Part shown: positions 10,673 through 21,896 of the stretch, piece by piece
Position numbering within the stretch: the first letter of the stretch is position 1
Layout of the letters: each line of letters begins with the position of its first letter
DNA from: Antedon bifida
Lineage: Eukaryota > Echinodermata > Crinoidea > Comatulida > Antedonidae
Length of the DNA: 64,000 bases
NCBI GenBank assembly: GCA_963402885.1
Contig: OY727095.1
Location: 32,493,001 to 32,557,000, forward strand
Reading direction: 5' to 3'
Program-made: the position numbers and the translations under genes
Notes under the pieces: model-generated
The model's input: only the letters and a program-made list of their open reading frames with translations
Told to the model about the DNA's origin: nothing
Databases searched by the model: none

Positions 10673-12451
10673 AAACGTAAACAAAAACCTATAGGCCTAC
10701 CAGTATCTCTTAAGCAGGAGAAGTTACACCATTAGTAGCCTATTTAGTATTCCGAGAGGTCTAATACAAGCGCAGATAAGCGTGGAGGTACACAACTATA
10801 CCTATACTCACAGAAAGAACTAGACCTATAACTATTATACCAGACAGTATCTCATTCAGAAAAAAGAAAGTAGGCTAACAACAGTACAACATAAGTATGT
10901 TATTCGGAGATCATTTCCAAAGCGAAGCGTAGGCACTAGCCTCCATGGGTTTTTGTCCGGGAATGATTGCAATAACTAGGCCACAGGAATTCCGCAATAA
11001 TTCTGAAAACTGTGATATAATGTTGTCAACAGGTAAAATGACAATAAAAAAACCCTAATATCAAAATTATATTATCAAATACAAAACTAATACCGGGAAA
11101 ACTTCAAAAAAATCCCCAACCAAACAAAACAAATTACTTGACCGAAAGCAAATTAATGACTGAAGTTATTTATCTACGTAAGAAAGGTTTAAAGTAATTT
11201 TCAAAATGCGTGACATTGACCGATATAATGTTGAAAACATTTCATAGAAAACATCAATGCCTACAAAAGATTGTTAATCACATTGTAACGTCTTTATACA
11301 CGACTCAGTCATTATGTCATTATACATGAATTTTCATAATTGTTAACAATTTTCAAACGTTAACAATCAATAATTATTACAGTAATACACGAATAAAATA
11401 CATGGAGTACATAATAATAGTAAATGTTAACAGAAGCTTCCCAGAAATTTTAGCTGTAGATATTTTGGAAAGTTTCTATTTTTTTAATTTGTAAATATAT
11501 AATAATTCATATCATCTTTTGATCTTTGTGCAATTTTTATAGTAATTTTAAGTTTAAATGAATTATACAGTAATTATTACTGTATCATAGGCTTTAATGT
11601 GTTTTTTCTTCGTTAAACTTTGTTTTATGTGAATTAACATTTTCCTATGTAAGCTCTTCATTTCAACTATGAGTTGTATTTTGAGTCTTTTTATACCGAT
11701 TAAATAAAAAAAATAAAAACTATTGAGTTAGGCCTACTTTTCTGGATTTTTTCTTTTTTCTAATTGAATAATCAAGTCTAAATGTACATAAACCCGCTCT
11801 CTTCCCACCCAGTGTTTCATTCCTAAACACCTTTTCAGAAATAGAAATATTGGTTTCCAAGAGTTTTATAGTCTTTATGGTATCCAAAAGATACTTATTA
11901 AGGTCTGTACTTTCGAAGGTGGTCAATAATATTCCTTGAAAAAACAAGGTCAAATAAATGGCTGCAGTCGCGTGCGCAAATTTGAGTTAGTGTTTACCGA
12001 TCGACATTCATTTGCCACCTTTTGAACGGCTCCGGGGTGTGTATGTATACATTTACCTTTTCCTTGCGATTTTTTTTAACATGGAGGTATAAAGAAAGTC
12101 TTTAAAGAAAAAACTAAATTTTGTAAAGGTATTGTCGTGATTTATGAATCATAGCAGTAACCTATTGTTATGATAAAAATGAGATAACTGTTAAAACAAA
12201 CAACAGAGTGAGCGGAAGGAACATGAGTCTAATATTACAAACATAATAGTCAGAACACGACACGCTATTAATTTGCACTTTCAAAAACAGGTCATAATTT
12301 CACATTAGACGTACATCCGTATTTTGGAGAATTTGGTACAAGGTGTTCCAATATCTAACTTAGCGTAATGTATTAGGCTAAGCCTATATGAATTGTTCTT
12401 CGTTTAGAGAAGCTGTTGGAGACATCATACGCCAGTTCACTCCCAAACTAA
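10673..12451. other. Unassigned intergenic stretch
   Basis: No gene, RNA gene or repeat family recognised in about 1.8 kb. TAGGCCTA at 10692 and 11729. Confidence 0.45.
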
Positions 12452-12601
12452 AGCTCAGTCTACAATATCAAACTTTTGACCAAAAAAAGTGTTATGTGCC
12501 CAAATATGGTAGTGATATGCCCAAATATGGTAGTGATATCATTATGTCCATATATGGCCACATCACCTTGTCACATAAAGTTTGGTAGTGTAGACAGAGC
12601 T
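12452..12601. mobile_element. Family-A MITE
   Basis: AGCTCAGTCTACAATATCAA at the left and GTTTGGTAGTGTAGACAGAG at the right. Internal NNCCCAAATATGGTAGTGATAT words are duplicated as in other copies. Confidence 0.88.
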
Positions 12602-13102
12602 TAACATGATGTTTAGTCGTTGGCCTCCCGCTTCCCACCCCCACCACCACCCTAAGGAACAAAAATAATACCTGGATCGCGCTAACTCCACTTATCATCA
12701 CATAACAATAAATTACCTTCATTTTGGCTCAGTAAGTGAATTGAGAAATTGATATAGGACGCATTGATTGATTTATGTCGCATAACTCGTTCATTTTCAT
12801 CCACAGCATTAAACTATATTATGTGTTAATACAATATTTAATACCTTGGAGTTAGTTACCATGACGATCGGAACTAATTTAATCTTTTGTTTTCAAGTAT
12901 TCTTTAGAACATAATAAAAAGAATATGGTATTAATTTTTTGTGTGGAAAATTTGAAATGTGAAGAATTAAGAGGCATTGTATTGATGATTGATTAAGACA
13001 CATGTGACATTATAATGGGGGGGGGGGGGGGGGAATACTAAAATATAAAAGATGCGAGCTGGAGGAAGATTCTGCAACAACTCGATGCGTATCACCACAC
13101 GA
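12602..13102. other. Unassigned intergenic stretch
   Basis: No gene recognised. A run of 17 G lies at 13017-13033 just before satellite 4. Confidence 0.45.
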
Positions 13103-14476
13103 CCACACGAGCTGATGCAGACAATACAATCGAAGAGGATGCGATGTTGACATGACATGAGCTGATGCAGATAATACAATCGAAGAGGATGCGATGTTGA
13201 CATGACATGAGCTGATGCAGACAATACAATCGAAGAGGATGCGATGTTGACATGACATGAGCTGATGCAGATAATACAATCGAAGAGGATGCGATGTTGA
13301 CATGATATGAGCTGATGCAGACAATACAATCGAAGAGGATGCGATGTTGACATGACATGAGCTGATGCAGACAATACAATCGAAGAGGATGCGATGTTGA
13401 CATGATATGAGCTGATGCAGATAATACAATCGAAGAGGGTGCGATGTTGACATGACATGAGCTGATGCAGATAATACAATTGAAGAGGATGCGATGTTGA
13501 CATGACATGAGCTGATGCAGACAATACAATCGAAGAGGATGCGATGTTGACATGATATGAGCTGATGCAGATAATACAATCGAAGAGGGTGCGATGTTGA
13601 CATGACATGAGCTGATGCAGATAATACAATTGAAGAGGATGCGATGTTGACATGACATGAGCTGATGCAGATAATACAATTGAAGAGGATGCGATGTTGA
13701 CATGATATGAGCTGATACAATCGAAGAGGGTGCGATGTTGACATGACATGAGCTGATGCAGATAATACAATCGAAGAGGATGCGATGTTGACATGACATG
13801 AGCTGATGCAGACAATACAATCGAAGAGGATGCGATGTTCACATGACATGAGCTGATGCAGATAATACAATCGAAGAGGATGCGATGTTGACATGACATG
13901 AGCTGATGCAGATAATACAATCGAAGAGGATGCGATGTTGACATGACATGAGCTGATGCAGATAATACAATCGAAGAGGATGCGATGTTGACATGACATG
14001 AGCTGATGCAGATAATACAATTGAAGAGGATGCGATGTTGACATGATATGAGCTGATACAATCGAAGAGGGTGCGATGTTGACATGACATGAGCTGATGT
14101 AGATAATACAATCGAAGAGGATGCGATGTTGACATGACATGAGCTGATACAATCGAAGAGGGTGCGATGTTGACATGACATGAGCTGATACAATCGAAGA
14201 GGATGCGATGTTGACATGACATGAGCTGATGCAGATAATACAATCGAAGAGGATGCGATGTTGACATGACATGAGCTGATGCAGATAATACAATCGAAGA
14301 GGGTGCGATGTTGACATGGCATGAGCTGATGCAGATAATACAATCGAAGAGGGTGCGATGTTGACATGACATGAGCTGATGCAGATAATACAATCGAAGA
14401 GGATGCGATGTTGACATGATATGAGCTGATACAATCGAAGAGGGTGCGATGTTGACATGACATGAGCTGATGCAGA
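13103..14476. repeat. Satellite 4, 50-bp unit, about 28 copies
   Basis: Unit GAGCTGATGCAGATAATACA plus ATCGAAGAGGATGCGATGTT plus GACATGACAT, 50 bases. Several units have lost the same 9 bases (GATGCAGATAATACAA becomes GATACAA). The minus strand is free of stops in all three frames, which makes long overlapping frames (up to 534 codons). Because 50 is not a multiple of three, each frame cycles through the same peptide. I regard these frames as a by-product, not genes. Confidence 0.95.
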
Positions 14477-15187
14477 TTCTGCAACCCAATGAGGATCATC
14501 ACAGGACTATCGAAAATGACATGAATATCAAAAAGGATGAATTTAATGAAGATAAACTGATAAAATAACATGAATATTCCACAAGAAGGAAGAGCGAATG
14601 GAAGCCATGCATCGATCGAACTTCGTAACCAGAAACCGAAGTTAAATCCATTTCACAGTCTCCAGAAACGCATTATTCAGTACAAATATCCCTATCCATA
14701 GTTTAATATGACTACACTTTAATACCATGCTAGCGAACTAAACAACGATAATATAAAACGAATGACGCAATTGGAATATCAATAATGGATTTGTGAAAAA
14801 TTACAATTGATTATTTTTTAATGTAGACTTTCATTAAATTGATAATGGCTTTAACAACGAATGCATATCCCTGGCGGATCTTATATTATTCAATATAATA
14901 TTAATTGATTAAATCCATTACAATACAACGATCGTACGGTGATAACAATCATGGCTTATAACACGAAGGAATCATTATTTCTTGTTTTTTATATCAAAGC
15001 AATAATTTTGCATTAACTTTACTATCAGTATAGATCAGTATCAAAATACGGAAATAAAAACCACAATATATACTTATATTTTAGGCCTAGAGTGTGGAAC
15101 GCAGGAGTATAATACAATACAATTGGCAGTATTGTATACCCGTTCATTAGGACACCTCAATATAGGGGGTGTACCTTGCGCCTATTA
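14477..15187. other. Unassigned intergenic stretch
   Basis: No gene recognised. TAGGCCTA near 15083. Confidence 0.4.
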
Positions 15188-15345
15188 TGTTTGATTCCCA
15201 CTAGAGACGCAACACAAGGACGTAACGCAACGTAAGTGAGTTGACCAATCACAAGTGATGGAATATTCGAACTGTCGCTTGTCATTGGTCAACACGCTTG
15301 CGTTGCGTTTACGTCCTTGCGTTGCGTCCTAGTGGGAACCAAGCT
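15188..15345. mobile_element. Family-B MITE
   Basis: TTGATTCCCACTAGAGACGC at the left and CCTAGTGGGAACCAAGCTT at the right, with ACCAATCAC...CATTGGT inner arms. Confidence 0.88.
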
Positions 15346-16639
15346 TTAAGGAGGTATACTGTTCTGGAATAACCAGGAGTGAGAATAGGCGACTATTCTG
15401 CTCTCAGAACATTGGCAAACACGACCTACTACCGTATTTGTTTAATGAGTTTGTCTCAGAGGAGACAGAAGTTTGATTGAGATTATGTGTGTACTCATGA
15501 AATTCCTTTTATATTAATATTCCAATCAAACAAAAGTATTAAAGAGCGATATAAATGACGCAGTGGTGTAAAGGAGAACAATACAACGAAAATGAGGAGG
15601 GAAACAGAAAAACAATATCTGAATGGTCACATTGATTGTTGATGATATTATTGAGTGAATAATAATGATAATAGTGGTGGTTCACACTACAAAAGCGCCA
15701 TAGGAAAGTAAATTAGCAAAGCTGGAGTAAGAAATAATCATTAACCCGTTATTATATCCATATAGCCTATATAACAACTGGAGGCTAGGCTACACCCGGC
15801 ACAAACACGCATAACGAGAAAGACGAGGAACATTATTCCACAATCAAGTGACCTCTAAACACAGGTAGTGTCGAGATGGTATTCAACTACACTAATAATG
15901 TTATATTATACGTACTAGTAAGAAACATTGAGTATTCCAAGAATGTAACCGTACTATTCGAATGATTATCGGAAGACAATTTATAATCACTGAAAACAAT
16001 AACCTATTATTATAACATGCTTTACCGGGTACGAAGTGTGTATTTTATATCCAGGAAAAAAATACCCACGAAACAAACAAAAACGACGCTCTAATACTAT
16101 TACAGTATTTGAGATACCTCTATTCAACCGCTGTAGAGAAAGATTGTAGGGTGGTAGACGAGTGAAATGGCACTGACACCAAGGTTGCAACACAACATGT
16201 TATGTCATTATTTTGTATGAGAAATATGACTGAAAAACGCAGATAGTTTAGATCGAATGAATATTTAAAAAAACATACAAACCACATTATTTTTTTTAAG
16301 AGTTATGCAAGAACTTGTTGATTTTATTTTTCAAAGCTATTGGAAGACCCAGGATTCATTGAAGGAAACAATAGACACGTACCGGTACTATGTATATAAA
16401 AAAATATATATTCAAAGAAATATATTTTTTTTAAAATAAGTGGTAGGACAATGACCATTGAAATAAGTCTATAGTTACGACTGTTATACCAAGAACGAAG
16501 CCATACGAAACTGAGTCTATTTTGAAAGACTTAATGAAGAAATAATGAGGAACTACTAAACACGTAGATAATAGATAATAATAATGTTACTAAAAATAGT
16601 ATTCAAAGAATTCATTAAAAAATGCAGGTAAATTTAACA
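15346..16639. other. Unassigned intergenic stretch
   Basis: No gene or repeat family recognised in about 1.3 kb. Confidence 0.4.
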
Positions 16640-16887
16640 TGCACGTGCTGGTTGACGGCGGCGGTTCAACGACGCGCGTGCGGGTTGACGGCGGTTGAAC
16701 GCGTGGCGTGCGGGTTGACGGCGGCGGTTCAACGATGCGCGTGTGGGTTGACGGCGGTTGAACGCCCGGCGTGAAGGTTGACGGCGGTTCAACGCGCGGC
16801 GTGCAGGGGTTGATGGCGGTTCAACGTGCGTCGGTTGACGGCGGTTGAACTCGCGTGCGGGTTGACGGCGGTTGAACGACGCGCGTG
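16640..16887. repeat. GC-rich minisatellite, ~27-33-bp unit
   Basis: About eight imperfect units of GCGTGCGGGTTGACGGCGG and TTGAACG. It is strikingly GC- and CpG-rich against its AT-rich surroundings. Confidence 0.85.
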
Positions 16888-17561
16888 TCCCAAATTATTC
16901 GGCTCTTTTGTTGTTGACAATTATAAAACCAGGTTATGACGTAATAAATATTAATTACGATAATATAATATCTTGCCAACAAACAAACAATATTAATTAT
17001 TTACAACATTACATAGAAACACATTTTTAATCGGATTCAACTATCAGATTTAGGAAAATTCATAGAATAGAAACGGAATAGTATCGCTCCGGAAGTATGC
17101 ACTACCGCCTTCGATATTCTTATTCACTGGTCAAAATTATTAATATAAATGTTTAAGAGATTACATAGAAAAATATTTCTAATCTTAATGACTGTTCGTA
17201 ATAATAAGAATACTATGAAAATCTTCAGTCCGGAAGTATTTAATATATACAACCTGTCATGTAAGGTAAAAGAACTCATTTTAATTTTTTCATAAATAAA
17301 TATCGTGTAAGATATTATGGGAAACTATTCGACTAGAAAAAATTAAAATAAACCAAATCCGTTTTGATCGATTTACTTTTTAGAAATCTCAATTACAATA
17401 CAATTTAGATTTAGGCCTAATGATGAACCAAGCAAAAAAATACAGAAGATTCCTTTTAAATTAACTAAAATGGTTGTTTTCGAATTGCTTTAAGAACATT
17501 CTCACCAAAACCATAATAAAAAAGATAGACGTATTTACACGCGGTTTGGAAAAGTGTTTAA
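16888..17561. other. Unassigned intergenic stretch
   Basis: AT-rich; nothing recognised. TAGGCCTA near 17413. Confidence 0.4.
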
Positions 17562-17727
17562 AGCTCTGTCTACACTATCAAACTGTATGTGACAAAAAAA
17601 ATGTGATATGCCCATATGGACATGATGATGTCATATCACTACCATATTTAAGCACACCACTACCATATTTTGGCGCATCACACTTTCTGTGTCAAACTAG
17701 TTTCATAGTGTAGGCCTAGACAGAGCT
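17562..17727. mobile_element. Family-A MITE with TAGGCCTA inside its right end
   Basis: Left end AGCTCTGTCTACACTATCAA. The right end reads ATAGTGTAGGCCTAGACAGA, that is, the family consensus GTGTAGACAG with GGCCTA gained after the TA (17711-17718). Confidence 0.92.
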
Positions 17728-18110
17728 ATATAAATAAAAACCACAAATAATACGGTATGAAAATATGTAAATCAGATGTAAACCAATTAACAACGCAGTG
17801 CGGCGACATTATTTTGTTTCATGTTATGTCAGATTACAATTGTTGTTTTGGTGGTAAATTTGTATATTCATCGTCGTCATACATTTAATCATCAACTGTT
17901 TTTATGGTATTATTGACATACAGATGTTGCTGGTATATTTTTATCGATTATGAATACGCTGGAGATGTTTGTAACTGGCAATAAACATGCCACATGGACT
18001 GTTCATAAAATAAGCTTATTTATCAGGGATATGTAAATCTCCCTGTTTTTTTTTAAATAACGAAATATTTCTTACAAAAAAACGCCGCTCGACTTGTTGA
18101 CGTAACAGTT
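17728..18110. other. Unassigned intergenic stretch
   Basis: Nothing recognised. Confidence 0.4.
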
Positions 18111-18355
18111 AAAAGATATATTGTCCCGCTAAAAAATATATATTTGTTTCAATTTTTTTATGGAATATGCCATTTTAATTTCACATAGGTCTAATAATTA
18201 TTCACTTTGACCAAAAACTGTATCGAAAAAAAAGCAAAAAAATACTTAAATTGTCTGTCAGACAATGGTTTTTGGTTAAAATAAATGTGTTTTGTCTTTT
18301 TTATAAGTGAAATAATAATTTTTGTTGGTTTTTTTTTACAGAAGTGAATAACTGC
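18111..18355. mobile_element. Family-D element, truncated
   Basis: Begins AAAAGATATATTGTCCCGCT, like the ends of the copies at 49848 and 53349, and shares TATGCCATTTTAAT and TCACTTTGACCAAAAA words. The right end is missing. Confidence 0.7.
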
Positions 18356-18890
18356 TACTGAACAATAACAATTGTGACAAAATCTCGTAACAGGTTTGTC
18401 TATTTTTCTTCGTAAATACCACCACCACCATCACCACCAATAGGCCCACAACATCTCAGCAAAGAATCATATTTTACTTCATCATATTATTCTCCAATAA
18501 TAATAAAAAGGCTGCCAATGCCACGAAGTCAACAAACATTTAATGACGTCATTATCAATTAACCATTAATTGCTAATTGATCTTTGAGTTAATGTGTTCG
18601 GAATTCAACAGTAGTTCTTGATAATTCTGTATAGTCATTCGAAAACAATAAACGTTTGTCGAAGTGTGGATTTTATTCGACGGTGGCCGCACTTTTTTAA
18701 CGTTCTATTTTCTTTGAAATCGAAATTACAACAAAAACGCAAGCTTTGATACGTACATAGTATTAAACGGGTCATGCTATATCGGTATATAAATATTCAC
18801 AACCACACCAACCGCTGATGCAACATACCCGTAACTACTACTCGATGAAGTACGCTACGAATACAAATGTTCGCGTGTTGTTTTCATAAC
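18356..18890. other. Unassigned intergenic stretch
   Basis: Nothing recognised. Confidence 0.4.
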
Positions 18891-19075
18891 TATTATATAT
18901 TCTATAATAAATAAACACAACAGGCACAGAACATGGATTCTAAACCGCCCGGTGATATACTGACATTAATTAATTTAAAATAATTAAGATGAGGCAATCT
19001 TTGAGAATGTCGTCCCAACTGAGATTTGAACCCGGAACCTTCTGCTTGATGTCCTAACCATTAGACCACTGGGGC
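18891..19075 (-). mobile_element. tRNA-derived SINE, family S1, full length
   Basis: Minus-strand head starts GCCCCAGTGGTCTAATGG (A-box TGGTCTAATGG) and has the B-box GGGTTCAAATCTC. The body ends ATCACCGGGCGGTTTAGAA, followed by GTGTTTAT and an AT-rich tail. Same head and body at 34871 and same body at 48479. Confidence 0.85.
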
Positions 19076-19789
19076 TTTTATGGTATTGTTCAAACTCGAT
19101 TGGATTATAGCGACTTTTAACATTCTCGGCGTACGGTACGGCGGAACAGCACTAAGTCCCTCAATTGATAATGTATTAAATATATATAATAGCCTATAGG
19201 CCTATACTTTGATGGCATAGCCTAAACAATTCCTCTATAACACCCATATGCAGCTGCAATGCAATGTTTACTATGGTCAGCCACGTCACTCTTAATAACG
19301 AATGGGTACAGTGTTTATCTACACCGCACGCTTATTATACCGCGGCGCTTATTATACCGCGCGGCGCTTCGGTCATTTACGGTAAAGCAAGAGTGCGTTG
19401 ATTCGTCTTCAAGGTTAATTTTCAATACGTTTCACAATAAATTACATAAGGGATATGAAGATAAAAATCTAATGCACTTAATAAAAAACAATATGCTGAA
19501 TATCCGACAGTTGAAGACAACAACTGAAAACAATTCATTAATCACGTTTGATCTCAAACGTGTCCTAACATCCATCAATTAATTTATTTATTAGGAAAAG
19601 CACTTGCCTGATATGACGAACATCGACGCGTGTAATATACGGTACAGGCTTACATTCACATGGTTCACACCAAACTACAACATAATACACACACTCGCTT
19701 CATTCTACAGTGACATGGTTCACACCAAACTACAACATAATACACACGCTTATTTCATTCGTATTAAAATCACCGTGATATATGACTTA
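19076..19789. other. Unassigned intergenic stretch
   Basis: No gene recognised. Two CACATGGTTCACACCAAACTACAACATAATACACA-like repeats occur near 19660 and 19710, and GGCGCTTATTATACCGC is duplicated near 19335. Confidence 0.4.
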
Positions 19790-19945
19790 AGCTATGTCTA
19801 CTATCAAACTAGTTTGACAAACAAATTGTGATATGCCCAATGGCAGTGATTTGCTTAAATATGGTAGTAATATGGCATCATCGTCTCCATATATGGGCAC
19901 ATCACATTTTGTTGTCACATAACATTTGATAGTGTAGACAGAGCT
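19790..19945. mobile_element. Family-A MITE
   Basis: AGCTATGTCTACTATCAA at the left, GATAGTGTAGACAGAGCT at the right. Confidence 0.88.
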
Positions 19946-19966
19946 TAAAGTTAAATGGTCCAAATG

Positions 19967-20132
19967 ACCATGTCTATGTCTACACTATCAAACTAGTTTG
20001 ACAAAAAAAGGTGTGATGTGCCCAAATATGGTAGTGATGTGCTTAAATATGGTAGTAATATGGCATCATCGTCTCCATATATGGGCACATCACATTTTTT
20101 TTGTCACATAACATTTGATAGTGTAGTGTAGA
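19967..20132. mobile_element. Family-A MITE flanked by 11-bp duplication
   Basis: Lies only about 20 bases after the previous copy. The outer ends are worn, with GTGTAG duplicated at the right. It is bracketed by TGGTCCAAATG at 19956-19966 and 20133-20143. Confidence 0.82.
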
Positions 20133-20134
20133 TG

Positions 20135-20796
20135 GTCCAAATGTAAATCACCGCGTAACAAACGGTCACATTAAGGCTACCACATGGTGAACTTCATATT
20201 ACTACACCTCATTGGTATTGCTATAGGGCCTGTTACTAAAATCTTTCATCTGAGCCAAACGTATAGAATATACATATTATATTTACTGAAATAACAATCG
20301 TTACATTTCAAAGCTCTTTGTAGAAGGCGCACAAATTAAAAACATTTTAGGCAAAATGCTGAATTTGATTTACTGTCCAAACGGAGATGGTGACGTGTAT
20401 GCATCTAAACCTAAGTGTGAACACAGAGAAAACGATACATATTGTATGAACATGGCCTTAATCTTGGTTAAAAGCACTTACAAATGCGATTTAATATCAA
20501 TGACGTCAGAGCCTGCCTTGTTTTCTAATCTAGCTCAGCTCCGTTCAAATCATACACAAATTTGAATCAGTTCGCATATCGCTGTGGACGATCGAGTTGA
20601 TATTGCATGCATTTAAAATCATACCTCCCCTGCCTCTCATCATACAATCCTAACCCCTCTAGATCCGTGGATCAACAGACAAATGTCATTTTGTGAGGCT
20701 TAATGTGACTGTTGTTGTTGTTGTTTAAAACGTAACATGGGTCGTATTCAATGTTCTTTATAAGCGTCGCGTGACGCAAGCAATCAGACTTTGAAT
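20135..20796. other. Unassigned intergenic stretch
   Basis: A 69-codon plus frame at 20356-20565 shows no recognisable domain and I do not call it a gene. Nothing else seen. Confidence 0.4.
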
Positions 20797-21092
20797 TAAA
20801 TAGGTTATTTTGTAGTTTTGATAAAGTTAATCCCTTCCGTAAAAAAAACACGAAAAAAAAATGTTTTCTCATATAAAACGACAATTTTCTTTGGTCAAAT
20901 CCAACCAAAAACCCATTGGCTGGCAGTAAATTTTAGTATTTTTTGTTTAAATTACAGGCTTTCAGGTAAATAAATTTTCTTTCGATTCAATTTTTGTTCA
21001 AAGTGGATAACTTTTATGTGACATTAAAATGGCATATTCAACAACAAAACAAAAAATAAAAATTATTTTTTCGGGGGGAAAATACAACTTTA
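20797..21092. mobile_element. Family-D element
   Basis: Carries CCAACCAAAAACCCATTGGC, the AATGGCATATTCAACA word and a right end GGGGGGAAAATACAACTTTA. The orientation is opposite to the copy at 49848. The left end is worn. Confidence 0.75.
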
Positions 21093-21398
21093 AGGAGTGT
21101 TCGAAATTAACAATGCGTTGTGTAATAAAAGTAAAGTACTAAATGCGTGTTTAATTTTCACTCCAGTACACAAAAAACAAAGATGTTAACACGCAGGAAT
21201 TGAACAACCATTCATTTTATAATTCATTCCGTAACATTGTAGTGAAACCGAAAGTTGTATGGAAGAAGAAAATAATGAAAGTTGATAAGTTGCGTCCGAC
21301 GAACGGATGAATGAAGGATGTTGAGCAGCACGCTAGATCACAGTTGGCTAGATTAAACACACATGATGATGTGAACGTTTCATTGCATTCTTTAATCA
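21093..21398. other. Unassigned intergenic stretch
   Basis: Nothing recognised. Confidence 0.4.
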
Positions 21399-21596
21399 AG
21401 CGTGGTTCCCACTAGCGACGCAACGTAACGCAACGCAGCGACGTTTGACGCAAAGTGTTGTATTGCGTAATCACAAGTGGGAACCGACGACGCAATAGTG
21501 ATGCAAACATCACATACTTGATTTTACGCAGGCGGGGGAAAACACAATGATTGGAAGGGCATTTTCTTACGTTGCGTTGCTAGTGGGAACCACGCT
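21399..21596. mobile_element. Family-B MITE, long subtype B2
   Basis: Ends AGCGTGGTTCCCACTAGCGA and GCTAGTGGGAACCACGCT. The ~200-base form has a unique middle ending AATGATTGGAAGGGCATTTT, shared with copies at 21685 and 27185. Confidence 0.88.
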
Positions 21597-21637
21597 TAAG
21601 GAGGAGCCTAGTTCAACAACACTTGTGTATACTGCTA

Positions 21638-21684
21638 ATACTTGGTTCCCACTAGAGACGCAACACGAGAACGTACGGAATGTA
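21638..21684. mobile_element. Family-B MITE, left end only
   Basis: TACTTGGTTCCCACTAGAGA followed by ACGCAACAC, cut off by the next copy. Confidence 0.7.
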
Positions 21685-21892
21685 AAGCGTGGTTCACACT
21701 AGAACGCAACGCAGCGACGTATCAACGCAAAGTGTTGTATTTCGTATTCACAAGTGGGAACCGAAGACACAATAGTGATGCAAATATCGCAGGTTTTATT
21801 TCACGCAGGCGGGGGGAAAACACAATTATTAGAAGGGCATTTGCTTACATTGCGTAGATTGCGTTACGTTGCGTCGCTAGTGGGAACCACGC
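21685..21892. mobile_element. Family-B MITE, long subtype B2
   Basis: AGCGTGGTTCACACTAGAAC to CTAGTGGGAACCACGC with the B2 middle. Its right end abuts the TTAA that precedes the 2.58-kb element. Confidence 0.88.
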
Positions 21893-21896
21893 TTAA

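Noticed and set aside
12967..14571. Overlapping minus-strand frames of 534, 482, 242 and 216 codons
   Set aside because: They are products of the 50-bp satellite, which lacks stops in all frames of that strand. The same peptide appears in every frame, so they are not called genes.
20356..20565. 69-codon plus-strand frame
   Set aside because: No recognisable domain, no promoter or splice context; it may be chance.
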